Source: Eulemur rufifrons (taxonomy: Eukaryota > Chordata > Mammalia > Primates > Lemuridae). Taken from it: a stretch of DNA of 64,000 bases. Location: positions 44,030,001 to 44,094,000 of the forward strand of contig NC_090990.1 of NCBI RefSeq assembly GCF_041146395.1. The letters run 5' to 3'. Of this stretch, positions 19,796 to 30,282 are shown piece by piece. The notes under the pieces were generated by a model. The model saw nothing but the letters and a program-made list of their open reading frames with translations. It was not told the DNA's origin and searched no databases. Numbering within the stretch: position 1 is the stretch's first letter; the number at the start of each line of letters is the position of its first letter. Both the position numbers and the translations under genes were made by a program.

Positions 19796-20214
19796 TCAAA
19801 TAAAAGGCAACTCTGAGGCTGCTGCTTGGTGAGAAGCCTTCTGCAGAGGCGAAAAATATGTGCAAACAAAACCAACAGCTTTCTTTATGTTCCCCAAAGT
19901 TGCTAAAAATGCCTGCGGGTTTGCATACAAGCAGACGCTGTGCTCACAATGCTGTGTGGCTTCTGTCTTCTTGGCTCCAGCAAGAAGAGACCTGGCAGGT
20001 ATTTCTCACATCTTTGTTAAACACACACATCAGACAAGGGAAAGTGTTCCAAGGTAGTCCCAGAGTGTGGATTTCTGCCAAGTCTCCTTTTATTTGTTGT
20101 TACGATAGGGGGAAAAAAAAGACATCTCATGGATGAGGCCACAATCCCTGGAGGTGACTTTGGTGCGGTGAAAACTGTCTTCCTTCTATGTGGAATAAGA
20201 CAGCCCTGCATCCC
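19796..20214. other. unassigned unique sequence
   Basis: No repeat recognised. Short frames on both strands only. Contains a run ggggggaaaaaaaag near 20108. Confidence 0.35.
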
Positions 20215-20545
20215 AATGTGAGTTCTTTTACCTGCGAGCCCTGTGACCTGCTTAACCTGCCAGAGCTGACCTCTGCGTGCTCATCTATAAAATAAGCGTG
20301 GCGATCCCTCCTGCAGGAGCAGAAGCCACAAAGGCAGGGATTTTGTGTGCTCCGTTTGCTCCTGTATTTCAGTGCCTACAGCAGTGCCTGACTCATGCTT
20401 AGATATGCTCTTACTTAGGTGAACGAGTGAATGAGTTGCTTATTCTCAGTGTTGTTGTAAGGTTGAAATAAGATCATGGAAGTCAAATTGCTTTACCAAC
20501 TACAAATTACTATACAAACATGAGGAGTTCTTATTATCACAGAAC
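20215..20545 (+). repeat. MIR SINE, sense, with L2 end nested
   Basis: The MIR 5' part (gagccctgtgacctgcttaacctgcc ... ctcatctataaaataagcg) ends near 20310 and its 3' part (ctcagtgttgttgtaaggttgaaataag ... taccaactacaaattactatac) resumes near 20440. Between them, 20318-20440 (aggcagggattttgtgtgc, cagtgcctacagcagtgcctgactcatgc) is a sense L2 tail. Confidence 0.75.
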
Positions 20546-20557
20546 GTGGTCTGGGTT

Positions 20558-20820
20558 CTAATAAAGAAATGTATTCAGTCAGTCATTGAGTGCTCCATGA
20601 GCTGTCTTTGGGTCTGGCATTGGGATACGAAGAACCAGGAGGCCTGGTCCCTTCCTTCAAGGGCTCACAGTCCAGGAGGGAGTTAGACGGGTAAATCAGG
20701 TGCTGAAACACAGTAGAGGTGAGCGCAGGGTGCTGTGGGAGAGAGAGAGACTCCCCACGCTGGAAAGAAGGGGGTCAGGGAAATTTCTGGAAGAGGTATT
20801 CTGGGGCAGTCCCAATTTCA
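20558..20820 (-). repeat. L2 LINE 3' end, antisense (start of long copy)
   Basis: gtcagtcattgagtgctcc, gggtctggcattgggatacg, cttccttcaagggctcacagtccaggagggagttagacgg and aatttctggaagaggtattctgg are the reversed L2 3' terminus. Confidence 0.7.
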
Positions 20821-21744
20821 AATCTGTTGTCAGACTTTTCCCAGCAAACTTAGGCCTTTGGGCCACCGGGCTTCCATATTACCCTCTCTTTACCTCTCAC
20901 ACTGTCATTGTCATTGTGGCCGCTCCCTGACATACAACTTCTCCTGCTGCTACTTGGCTCATTACACTGCTGGGCAAAGCCCCAGCCCTGGTTGAAGGTG
21001 ACTTTCCACCTACTCTGCGCCACATCTGTAATGCAGACCTGGGACAGAGGGCCTCACCCTGCCCAAGGGCAGAGCTCAGGGGAGACTTCCAGAGACATCT
21101 GCCTAGTAGGCAGCTGGAGAAAGGACATTCCTTACCCAGAGGATGGCTTCGGCCCGGTCTGGAGGTGCGAGAGCATTGTGTACCACGGGACAGGCACGTG
21201 TGTCCCTTCTGTTGACTCACTGGTCACATGGCAGGAGAGACTGTGGGTGGGAAGGTTCCTGGGAGTCAGAGAGAGCCAGGTGGGCTGGGGTGACCTCCAG
21301 GAGGGGCCCTGGAGAGGCAGAAAAGCATTTAGTTGGACACTGAGGGAGAGCAGGCAGTCCCCATGGGGGATGAGGAGCCACGGGAAGCCACGCCTTGTGA
21401 GCCAAAGTCCACACGTGTGGCCTGAGTTGGAAGGCAGTCACTGAGAGGAACACTGAGAAGGACGATGGTTTCTGAAAGGAGATGGTCTGTGCAGCCCAGG
21501 CCGACCTTGGCTACCACAGGAATGTCCACTTGCCCCATTTCTCTTCATTTGTCTGTTCGTCTGCCAGGTGCTCACAGAGGCCATGGGGGCTCTTGGCTGG
21601 GCACGGAGGGGAAAGCACACGTGGAGAAGTGGCTTCTTCTCTCACAATGAATAGAGAAGGACAAAGCCAGCAGAAAGTCCACTCTCTTGCTAGATGCTGC
21701 CTGAGTGCTGCAGGGCAGGACACAAACCTGTCCAAACCCTGGGG
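20821..21744. other. unassigned segment within long L2
   Basis: About 0.9 kb that I cannot align to L2, lying between parts of an antisense L2. A plus-strand frame at 20908-21444 (178 codons) starts with a hydrophobic leucine run resembling a signal peptide (LLLLLLGS), but the rest is tryptophan/glycine/arginine-rich without domain or family resemblance. Most likely decayed insert or decayed L2. Confidence 0.35.
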
Positions 21745-23290
21745 CGAGGCACTTGCATTCCAGAGAGGGCTGGGTCCAGGGAAATGAGGAAAACACCCAG
21801 GTGTGGGGCTGGGGAGAAGAACAAGGCAGAAGAGGCAAGAGGGAGTTTTTGGGTGAAGTGTGACCAAGGAGGCCTTTCAGAAGTAGCCAGGAGGCAGCGT
21901 TGGGGACACAGCAGGGGCCAGTAGGAGCCCGGGGGTCTGTGGGGTACAGGGAAGGAGAGGTAGGTCACCAGGACCTTATAGGCTGTCGCCATGACTCTGG
22001 CTTTACCAGGAGTGTGATGGGAGCCCTTGGGGGGTTCTGAACAGAGCAGTGGCTCGATCTGATTCCTGCTTTAACAGGATTTCTCTGGGGACCGTGTTGA
22101 GAACAAGTGAAGGGAGCAAGAGTGGACACAGGGTGACCAGCAGTGAAGCTACTGCGGTGACCCAGGCGAGGGTACCCAGACCCTGCGGTGGCAGTGGAAG
22201 GGGGCGGGTGAGAAGCGCTCAGAGGTGAACATCTTTTGAAGGAAGAACCGACAGTACTTGCAGACATCAGAAAGGTGGTGTGAATAGGAGAGGGGAGTTA
22301 TTCTTGACTCCAAGGATTCTGTACCTGAGCAAGCAGAAGGATCGAGCTGCCATTAACTGAGATAGGAAGGACAGACAGCAAGAGAAGCAATTTGGGGGTG
22401 TTGGGGGAGGTAGGAGTCAGGACACTGATTCTTTAAGGTATTGAATGCACGGTGCCTAAAGACACGCACGTGGAGGTGTGGAGCAGGCAGGGGCGAGGCT
22501 GGGCTGCGCACAGGCATTTGGGTGTCCACAGCGAACAGGTGATGTTCGAAGCCAGGAGTACGGGTGAGACCACAGAGGAGTGGGGGTCGATCGGACAGAG
22601 AAGGGGACCAAGAGCTGAACCCAGGGCCTTCCACATCAGGAGTTAGAGGAGATGGGGAGGAGCCAGCAAAGGAGACTGAAGAGAAGCCAAGGAGACAGGA
22701 GGGGACCAAGAGACTTCATCCTTAGAGCCGAGGACACGAGAGCGGCCGGGGTGGGGGTAGGGGGAAGGGGGCAGCTGTGTCCCGTGCGCTGCCTCGTTCG
22801 TTAAGATTCAGATTGAGCTTGACCACCCGATTCCCGGTGAGGCGTCCCTGATACTGCTAACTGTAATAAGAGCAGTTTTGGAGGTGGGATGTGGGGGGAG
22901 CTTGCCCAGGGTGAATTGCAGCGCGGAAGGGAGGAGAGGATGTGGGGTGGGGCATAGACTCAACTCCTTAGGGGACCTTCGCTGTAAAGCAGCAAAGAAA
23001 TGAAGTGGTGGGAGGAGGGTGTGTGTGCGCGCGCGTGTGAGTGTGAGAAATAGCAACACGTTTGTGTGCTGATAAGAATTATCAGGTCTTAGAGGCACAC
23101 ATCAGTGATGCCGGTGAGAAAGGAGGGAATTTCTGGAGCAGTGGCCTTGGGAAGATGAGTGCGCCTGGGCTGTAGCGTCCGGCGGAGGAGCACAGACGTG
23201 CATCAGTCATAACAAAGAGAGATCGCAACGGAGGGGCCAAAGAGACAGTAGGAGCATTGTCAGAGCCCAGCGGAGCCAGAGGAACCCACC
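21745..23290 (-). repeat. L2 LINE, antisense, long and collinear
   Basis: Landmarks in reversed L2 order: gcattccagagagggctggg (21758), gaccttataggctgtcgcc (21972), gtgatgggagcccttgggg (22014), acccaggcgagggtacccag (22159), gactccaaggattctgtacctgagcaag (22308), gctgccattaactgagatagg (22348), gcatttgggtgtccacag (22514), gagcagttttggaggtggg (22872), ccttcgctgtaaagcagcaaagaaatg (22977), gaatttctggagcagtggcc (23128). It covers the reverse-transcriptase half of the element with the upstream region, an unusually long L2. Many stops; dead. Confidence 0.8.
23023..23046. repeat. GT/GC alternating run
   Basis: tgtgtgtgcgcgcgcgtgtgagtg, alternating purine-pyrimidine with a CG core. Confidence 0.85.
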
Positions 23291-23294
23291 CTTC

Positions 23295-23480
23295 CGCAGC
23301 ACGGCCCAGGCGCCAGGCGCTGCCCTTGGTCATTCATACGCATAACTCCAGATGCCCACAGCAACGCTGTGAGCCACACACGGTTACCGTGCCCGCTTTA
23401 CACAGAGAGCGCTGACGCATAGTGATGTTAAGGATTTTGCCCAAAGCCTCACAGGCGGTGGGTGGCACAGCCTGGCAGAC
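23295..23480 (-). repeat. MIR SINE, antisense, CpG-rich
   Basis: ccaggcgccaggcgctgccc, gcaacgctgtgagccacacacgg, ccgctttacacagagagcgctgacg, cctcacaggcggtgggtggcacagcc. Confidence 0.75.
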
Positions 23481-23834
23481 AACTGCCACTCACTTGTATG
23501 GGCGCCTCTCAAGGAGGGCGAGCAGGTGGGTGGAGGAGGAGCCGGGTTGTCTTGGCGAGCCCAGGGCTGAGGCGCTCCTCCCCGAGTCAGGAGCCGGGCA
23601 GGCAGAGGGCAGGGCTGGTGCCGGGTTCCCAGCTGGGGGCCTTGGTGCAGTCTGCAGGGGTACAGTCCTCCCACTGCCATATGTCTTCCACTGGTTCTCA
23701 TGGGGGACTGTCAAGGCATGTCCTTGCCTTTCTCTTTAGAAACACCCCTGGGATGCTGAGCACCTGGACAGCTGCGGTCCCCAGTCTTCGTGGGGAAAGG
23801 AAGGGAGGGAGGATGAAAGTAGGATGGCAACAGC
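23481..23834. other. GC-rich unassigned sequence
   Basis: High G+C with overlapping frames on both strands (74-131 codons) and no recognised protein. An RE1-like string at about 23757-23773 was examined and rejected. Confidence 0.35.
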
Positions 23835-23935
23835 CCTGGCCTGACGCCAGCGCCTGATGACCTTGGCCAAGACACTTCCATCCTCTGGGCCTCAGCTGTA
23901 AAATGCAGGAGAGGCTGGAATGATACCTCACTTTA
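23835..23935 (+). repeat. MIR SINE, sense, partial
   Basis: gatgaccttggccaagacacttccatcctctgggcctcagctgtaaaatgcagg. Confidence 0.8.
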
Positions 23936-23937
23936 TG

Positions 23938-24320
23938 GACTCACATGTTCCACCAGCATGCACTTAATGAGTGCCACTGTATGCCAGACGTAGTACAGAG
24001 CACTAGAGATATGACAATGAGCACAAAGGACACAGTCTCTGACTTTGTGGAGCTTGCAGTCCATGGGAGGGGGGTGACCACACAATTATAAACATGACAC
24101 AAGCCTCGGAAGGATGTTCTAGGTGCTAGGAGACTACCCTTTCCTGAGCACTTTTGGAATTTTGTGAAATATGGCTAGGACTAAGGTTTGACTCCAAAAC
24201 AGAAACGATTTTAGTTCATTGTTCATCCATTCATTTATTCACTTCTTAAAGAAATTCTAATGCACATCCACCTACTCTATGCCTTCTAGAGCAGTGGTTT
24301 TGCATTTTGTGCTTCCCCAA
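23938..24320 (-). repeat. L2 3' end, antisense
   Basis: atgcacttaatgagtgccactgtatgccagacg, gacacagtctctgactttgtggagcttgcagtcc, aattataaacatgacacaagcc; weaker L2 wording (cattcatttattcactt, cacctactctatgcc) to about 24295. Confidence 0.7.
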
Positions 24321-24347
24321 GGAAAGTATAAATCAAGGCTGACATTA

Positions 24348-24696
24348 GGCCGGGCGCAGTGGCTCACGCCTGTAATCCTAGCACTCTGGGAGGCCGAGGC
24401 GGGTGGATCGTTTGAGCTCAGGAGTTCGAGACCAGCCTGAGCAAGAGCGAGACCCCATCTCTACTAAAAATAGAAAGAAAGTATATGGACAGCTAAAAAT
24501 ATATATAGAAAAAATTAGCCGGGCATGGTGGTGCATGCCTGTAGTCCCAGCTACTCGGGAGGCTGAGGCAGTAGGATCGCTTAAGCCAAGGAGTCTGAGG
24601 TTGCTGTGAGCTAAGCTGACGCCACGGCACTCACTCTAGCCTGGGCAACAAAGTGAGACTCTGTCTCAACAAAAAAAAAAAAAAAAAAAAAAAAAA
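24348..24696 (+). mobile_element. Alu SINE, strepsirrhine type (unit 1 of tandem)
   Basis: Dimeric Alu: left arm from GGCCGGGCGCAGTGGCTCACG, long linker (aaaatagaaagaaagtatatggac ... tatatatagaaaaaatt), right arm with GAGGTTGCTGTGAGCTAAGCTGACGCCACGG, then about 26 A. The body of roughly 322 bp is longer than human Alu because of the linker. Upstream lies ATAAATCAAGGCTGACA (24328-24344), repeated only after the second unit. Non-autonomous; mobilised by L1 machinery. Confidence 0.97.
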
Positions 24697-24700
24697 TATA

Positions 24701-25054
<354 letters not shown>

Positions 25055-25084
25055 AGGCTGACAGAAAGTTAACACGAAAGGGTA

Positions 25085-25180
25085 ACCAGTTTATTTATTC
25101 AACCAAATTGAAGAGATACTTGCTGTGTGCTGTGTGCCGGCTACTGGAGACCCAGGTGTGTAAGGGTAAGAAAGCGATGG
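25085..25180 (-). repeat. L2 3' end, antisense, weak
   Basis: ttatttattcaaccaaattgaagagatacttgctgtgtgctgtgtgccggctactggagacccagg follows the reversed L2 end loosely. Confidence 0.5.
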
Positions 25181-25367
25181 TCTCTTTGCTCGGTGAATTC
25201 TCTGGGGTCCCATGAGGTCAAAGTGAGGGGGACGGGCACTGCACGTGGAGTGAGACCGCTGGGGCCTCACCACATGATAGCATGAAACCGAAGGGGACTT
25301 TTGGAATATGCTGTAGCCTCAGTGTCCTCACCTGAAATGCAAAACACGAGAGCCTCTCTGAGTACTG

Positions 25368-25520
25368 TCAGCCGCATTGTGCTAAGCACCGTTCATGCAT
25401 TATCTCAGGCATCCATAGGACAACCTCATGAGATAGGTTTTTTCTTGTCTCTATTTAACTGATGCAGAAACTGATGCAGACATGACAAGCCTCTGGCCTC
25501 ACAGTACTGCAGAGGGTTCT
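25368..25520 (-). repeat. MIR SINE, antisense
   Basis: ttgtgctaagcaccgttcatgcattatctcagg, gacaacctcatgagataggttt, tttaactgatgcagaaactgatgcagacatgac. Confidence 0.75.
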
Positions 25521-25667
25521 CTATCTGAGCACAGGCGCCTGACAGAGGCCGAGGAACCATCGGCCAGAGTGCTCTCCAAACCGTGCTCACCTCTCTCCGT
25601 AAATGATAATAAACATGTCTTCATTGATACGATTTACTTAGAAATATATATCCTGCCATCAATTTAT

Positions 25668-26274
25668 TTAATTTTTTTTCTATTATGAAACTCTTCTTTT
25701 TACATTTTTAAAAAATTTATTTCAGAACATTATGGGAGTACAAATGTTTTGGTTACATACATTGCTTTCGAACCATTTGAGTCAAAGTGTGCCCATCCCC
25801 CAAATAGTGTGCCTTGTACCCGTTAGGTGTGAATTTACCCATCTCTTCCCCCCACCTGCTTGGTTTCTGATGAATGTTACTTCCGTATGAGCGCGCAAGT
25901 GTCGATCGATTAGTTCCAATTTAATGGTGAGTTTACATGTGGTGTTTGTTTTTTCATTCTTGTGCTACTTCACTTAGAAGAATGGTCTCCAGCTCCATCC
26001 AGGTTAATCCAAGAGGTGCTAGTTCACCATTTTTTTGTGGCTAAGCAGAACTCCATGACATACATATAACACATTTTATTAATCTACTCATGTATTGATG
26101 TGCACGTGGGTTTTTTCCACATCTTTGCAATTGTGAATTGTGTTGCTATAAACATTTGAGTGCAGGTGTCTTTTTTATAGAATGTCTTTTTTTCCTTTGG
26201 ATAAATACCCAGTAGTGGGATTGCTGGATTAAATGGTAGTTCTACTTTTAATTCTTTGTGGTATCTCCATACTA
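25668..26274 (-). mobile_element. young LINE-1 3' end, antisense, 5'-truncated
   Basis: The minus-strand frame at 26084-26281 reads ELPFNPAIPLLGIYPKEKKT, the C-terminal region of L1 ORF2p; the 3' UTR and a T-rich tail lie to the left. It is flanked by a 12-bp target duplication CCATCAATTTAT at 25656-25667 and 26275-26286. Only about 0.6 kb of a full element is present, typical of target-primed reverse transcription that stopped early. No functional ORF2. Confidence 0.93.
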
Positions 26275-26399
26275 CCATCAATTTATATAGTAAATAATAG
26301 TAAAGTTTAATTTCTTATCTTGGAAAAATAAAATGTACATAGAGAAGATTAAGAATAAAAATATAAATAAAATTATTACCTGCTCCCCAGTGAGTCATT

Positions 26400-26490
26400 G
26401 AGCACTTGGAGACCACTTATGCAGATTGTTTTACAGAGGGCAGTGAAGCCCAGCAAGGCCACACATCTTGTCCAAGTTGCTCAACTGGGG
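26400..26490 (-). repeat. MIR fragment, antisense, weak
   Basis: attgttttacagagggcagtgaagcccagcaaggccacacatcttgtcc. Confidence 0.45.
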
Positions 26491-26494
26491 AGAT

Positions 26495-26702
26495 TTGCTA
26501 TCCAGGCAACACAGGGCAATGTCTAGAGACATTTTTGGTCATCATAGCTGGTATGTACAGGAAGGTGACAGTGCTACTGGCATCTGGTGGGCAGAGGCCA
26601 GGGGTGCTGCTAAACATCTTACAGCTCACAGAATGGCTCCCCACAACAAAGAATTATCCAGGCCAAAATGTCAATGGTGCCAAGGTTGGGAAACCCTTGT
26701 CT
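26495..26702 (+). mobile_element. hAT-type MITE
   Basis: gcaatgtctagagacatttttggtcatcatagctgg, gtgctactggcatctggtgggcagaggccaggggtgctgctaaacatcttac, ccacaacaaagaattatccaggccaaaatgtcaatggtgcc, ggttgggaaacccttg. A well-known mammalian hAT-derived repeat; exact MER number not assigned. Confidence 0.8.
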
Positions 26703-26724
26703 AGACCCTAAAACTTGTACTAAG

Positions 26725-26905
26725 AAAAGTGCATGGTGTCTGGGGCCAGATGACCTGTTTGAATCTGGGCTCTACCACTAGCTGGCCACTGTGGGCAAAT
26801 TACTTAACCTCTGACCTCCAGTTTTTCCAGCTATAAATGGGGGTTAATAATGCCACCTTAGGGAGGTGGTGGCGTTAAGTGAGATCCTTTCTGTGCAAAA
26901 GGGCA
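26725..26905 (+). repeat. MIR SINE, sense
   Basis: ggggccagatgacctgtttgaatctgggctctaccactagctggccactgtgggcaaattacttaacctctg, agctataaatgggggttaataatgcc. Confidence 0.92.
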
Positions 26906-27494
26906 GGGGTTAATTCTCATCTTGTTCTCCCATATCTTTCTGCTCAGTGGCCTCAACTTTTAGTGAAATGGACTTACTTCCCAGTGTGCCTGGGAAGGAC
27001 AGGCTGAAAGCCCTCAAGATTCGGGAGCCACGGGAGCATACTCAATGCTGAAGCTCCAGGCCAATAGGGTTGCAGAGTTCCTAAGCCCAGCTGCAGTCAT
27101 TTGGAGACCTGAGGCAGAATGCAGGTTAGAGTGTGAGCGTTTGTGGGAAGGGTCAATTTCAATTTGTCTACAGGAGGAAATCTGCAATTTGACTAACCCC
27201 TCCAGACCTGGCTTCTCTCTGAAACTTTCCTGTTCCTCCTCTTGAGAATTTTTCTCTCCTTCCTCCTGCACTCTCTTCCTTCTTTCCTTCCTTCCTTCCT
27301 CCTTTGTTCCAGTGAACAAACTTCAGACACCATGACACAAAACAACACAGTCCTGGCCATCCCTGGGAAACAGACATGTAAGCTGTCAGTTACAATCAGG
27401 TGTCCCAGGCACAGAGAGGGCACCAGGAAGGAGGTGGCCAGTGCTATCTGTGGATGGGAGGAGGGTTTGAGAAAGAGGAGGAGGCATTGATTCA
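26906..27494. other. unassigned; contains (TTCC)n
   Basis: No repeat body recognised apart from the CT-rich tetranucleotide run at about 27270-27303 (ccttctttccttccttccttcct). Frames of 66-101 codons are compositional. Confidence 0.4.
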
Positions 27495-28200
27495 TTCTTT
27501 ACTCCAACTTTTCCCTGAGTGTTTAATTTGCACCACATCAAATGCTGAAGTGCTAGGGATGCTGCAATGATTAAGAGATCAACACCCTCCAAGGAGCTCA
27601 AGGTGCAAAACGGGGGAGACAGGAAGCAGAGAGCAGCTGCAATGCTGCAGCGGACACAAGGAGGACATGCTGTGATCCCGCAGAGGACGGGGAGTCTAAC
27701 CCTGCCTGGGGGACAGGTGACCTTGGAGCTTGGCCCAAAAGGCCGGTGTGTTAGGGCCACAGGTGGGAGAAAGGGATGGGAATGCTAGTTAGGGGAAACA
27801 GCATTGGCAAAGACACTGAGTGTTAGCATGTTCCTTAGCATGTTATTTGCATTCGGTAACAGGAAGCCGTGGGTTTTGTCTTCACAATGGTGGGTGATGA
27901 AGATGATGAAGGTAATTCTATCCTTGGGATGACTCTGGCATGTGGAGGTGGAGGAAGCCGGAAGGCAGAGTGATGGGAAAGGAGGCTGAGAACGGGGTAA
28001 GCAGAGGCTGGGTCCAGAAACGTCCTAGGGAGTCTGGATTTTGTCCTGGAGGCAATGGGCAATCTTGGAAGGGTTTTGAGCGGGAGAAGGAGGCGATCAG
28101 CTCTGTTTTAACAGAAGCTGGGTTGAGATTGGGTTGGGGAGAAAAAAGCCTAGAGACTGGAAACTCATTAGAAGATAACTCTGGCAATGCCATAGCTGGC
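27495..28200 (-). repeat. L2 LINE 3' region, antisense
   Basis: tccctgagtgtttaatttgc, caccctccaaggagctcaagg, gaaacagcattggcaaagacac, tctggattttgtcctggaggcaatgggcaatc, gggttttgagcgggagaagg, ctggcaatgccatagctgg match the reversed L2 3' kilobase. Confidence 0.8.
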
Positions 28201-28267
28201 CTCCCCAGAGGGGATGCCCCAAATTACCTGGGGCTTGACCTGAGCTCTAGCATATCTGGGTCTCAAT

Positions 28268-28440
28268 TCTTTTTTTTTTTTTTCTTTTTTTGAGACAGGG
28301 TCTCACTCTGTCACCCAGGCTAGAGCGCAGTAGCATCATGATAGCTCACTGCAACCTCAAACTTCTGGGCTCAAGCTATCCTGCTGCCTCAGCCTCCTGA
28401 GTAGTTGGGACTACAGGTGTGCACCACCGTGCCCAGCCCA
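28268..28440 (-). repeat. Alu right-monomer (FRAM-type), antisense
   Basis: T-rich tail then tgagacagggtctcactctgtcacccaggctagagcgcagtagc, atcatgatagctcactgcaacctc, gtagttgggactacaggtgtgcaccaccgtgcccagc. It has the right-arm insert but lacks the lemur-type linker, so it is an old monomer. Flanking MIR-like halves (tctgggtctcaattc; ctacaaaatgcacatgc) suggest it sits in a MIR. Confidence 0.85.
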
Positions 28441-28621
28441 GCTTTAAGTCTATCAACTACAAAATGCACATGCTGGTCTTCATCTAAGTGTCCATGATTC
28501 TGAAAGAGAATAATGTCCACTGACTTCCCAGCCATGTCCAGGAATGTGGATTGGCACCATAATCTCTCCCCTCTCTGAGACCCCAGATGGCCAGAGAGTC
28601 AGGGCCCTGGGCCTGCGTGTG

Positions 28622-29115
28622 GTAGGCTGAAAAATGCCCCTGAAAGATGTCCACGTCTTAATCTCCAGAACCTGTGAATATGCAACCTGATGTGATGAAA
28701 GAGACTTTGCAGATGTGATTAAGATTAGGCTCTAGAGATGGGAAGATTATCCTGGATGATCCAGTTGGGTCTGATGTGATCATGGACGTCCTTGTAAGTG
28801 GGACGCAGGAGGATCGGAGTTAGCAGGTGGAGATGTCAGGACAGAAGCAGGGGGCAGAGAGGAGAGAAGATGCTCCGCTGCCGGGCTAGGAGTTAGAGGA
28901 AGGGCCTAGGCATGCAGGCAGCCTCTGGAAACCAGAAGAGGCAGGGCCAGGGAGCCTCGCCTGCAGCCTCCAGAGAGACCCAGCCCTGCTAATGTTTTAA
29001 CCCAGAGAAACTAGTTTTGGATCTCTGACCTCCAGAACTGTAACAGAATAAATCCGTGCCGTTTTAAGTCCCTAAACTTGTGGCAAAGTGTCACAGCAGC
29101 AAGAGGAAACAGTAC
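28622..29115 (+). mobile_element. MLT1-type MaLR LTR, sense
   Basis: gtggtaggctgaaaaatgcccctgaaagatgtccacgtc, cagaacctgtgaatatgcaacc, gactttgcagatgtgattaagattagg, gacctccagaactgtaacagaataaatccgtgccg, gtggcaaagtgtcacagcagcaagaggaaac. Solo LTR of a MaLR (ERVL-related) element with polyadenylation signal AATAAA at about 29048. No gag/pol. Confidence 0.9.
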
Positions 29116-29184
29116 AGGGGGGAATTCCCACTGGCTCCCCCACCCCAGATCTAAGCACATATCAGGAACCTGAAAGAGGATAGA

Positions 29185-29548
29185 ACCATGGTCTGAATGT
29201 TTGTGTCCCCTGCAAAGTCATATGTTGAAATTTCAACCCCCAGCGTAATAGCATTAGGAGGTAGGGGCTTCAGGCAGTGATGAGGCCATAGGTGTGGAGC
29301 CCTCATGAGTGGGGTTGGTGCCCTTATAAAAGAGGCCCGAGGGAGACCCCTCACCCCTGTCACCAAGTAAAGACATAGCAGGAAGTCACTATCTACAAGC
29401 TAGAAAGTGGACCCTTACCCGACACCAAATCTGTCTTGACCTTGGACTTTCTGGCTTCCAGAACTGTGAGGAATAGCTGTGTGCTGTTTATAAGCTGCCC
29501 AGTTTGTGGTATTTTGTTGTAGCAGCCCACACCGACTAAGACTGATGG
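29185..29548 (+). mobile_element. MaLR LTR (MST/MLT1 group), sense
   Basis: accatggtctgaatgtttgtgtcccctgc, atatgttgaaatttcaacccccagcg, gccctcatgagtggggttggtgcccttataaaagaggccc, ttccagaactgtgaggaatagctgtgtgctg, tgtagcagcccacaccgactaag. It lies directly behind the MLT1 copy in the same orientation; the two are clearly different subfamilies, so two insertions. Confidence 0.9.
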
Positions 29549-29714
29549 CAGCCACTTCTCTTAAGTTCCTTCTGGGGCTAGGACTGCGTGGAGGAAGGTC
29601 ACTGGGGAAAGCCCCAAGCTGCGTTTGTTGCAAGAGACTGGGGAGGAAGTGAATGGGTCAGTCAATGACCCTGTGTGTGCACAGCTGAATTGCAATCGCT
29701 GGCACGTAGAGAGC

Positions 29715-29895
29715 GTTGACTCCACTCAAGCTCTGTACCAAGTGCTCTTACGTATTATCTCATTTAATACTCTGAGTAACCCTGAGGACACTGAGGCATA
29801 GAGATTTCAAATAGCTTGCCCGAGGTCACACAGCTAGTCAGTAGCAGAGCTGAGACCTGCCCGAATGCTACCTTGCACTGTGTCCTAGGACCAGC
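29715..29895 (-). repeat. MIR SINE, antisense, well preserved
   Basis: ttacgtattatctcatttaatactctgag, gaggcatagagatttcaaatagcttgcccgaggtcacacagctagtcagtagcagagc. Confidence 0.92.
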
Positions 29896-30043
29896 AAGTA
29901 GGTTTGGCCATGGATTGTTGGACCTTCTGCAGGGGCAGAAACTGGTGCTACCAACTGCCCAAACTACTGCTTCCCCAAGGTGTATTGAAGGGAACTTCCC
30001 CTGGCCTATAGTTTTCTAAGCCGTGCCTGTTCTATGCAAAATA

Positions 30044-30088
30044 TATATAAGTGTGTGTGTACACACACACACACACACACACACACAC
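30044..30088. repeat. TA/GT/CA alternating microsatellite
   Basis: atatataagtgtgtgtgtacacacac... with about 14 CA units. The GTGTGTGTACACACAC part is self-complementary. Confidence 0.95.
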
Positions 30089-30282
30089 GGGTGGATCTCA
30101 GTCAGAAGCTACCTCCGGGACCTCCTCCTCTGGGTTCTGGCTGCTCTTTGCCCCATCGCTGGAGAGGGCCTCCCCACCCCAACTCCTGCAGTACTAGGTG
30201 TGGTTCGCAGTGTGTGGGCCACAGTGTGCGCCAGGCTCTGGGTGGTTGAGTCTGTGCCAGCATCCACCTCCCTTCTCCCCAT

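Noticed and set aside
23757..23773. RE1/NRSF-like string (gagcacctggacagctgcgg)
   Set aside because: The two half-sites are spaced one base too close and the left half is poor; not a canonical RE1.
26084..26281. 65-codon minus-strand frame resembling a real protein
   Set aside because: It is the C-terminal piece of L1 ORF2p in a 5'-truncated insertion, annotated as a mobile element and not as a gene.
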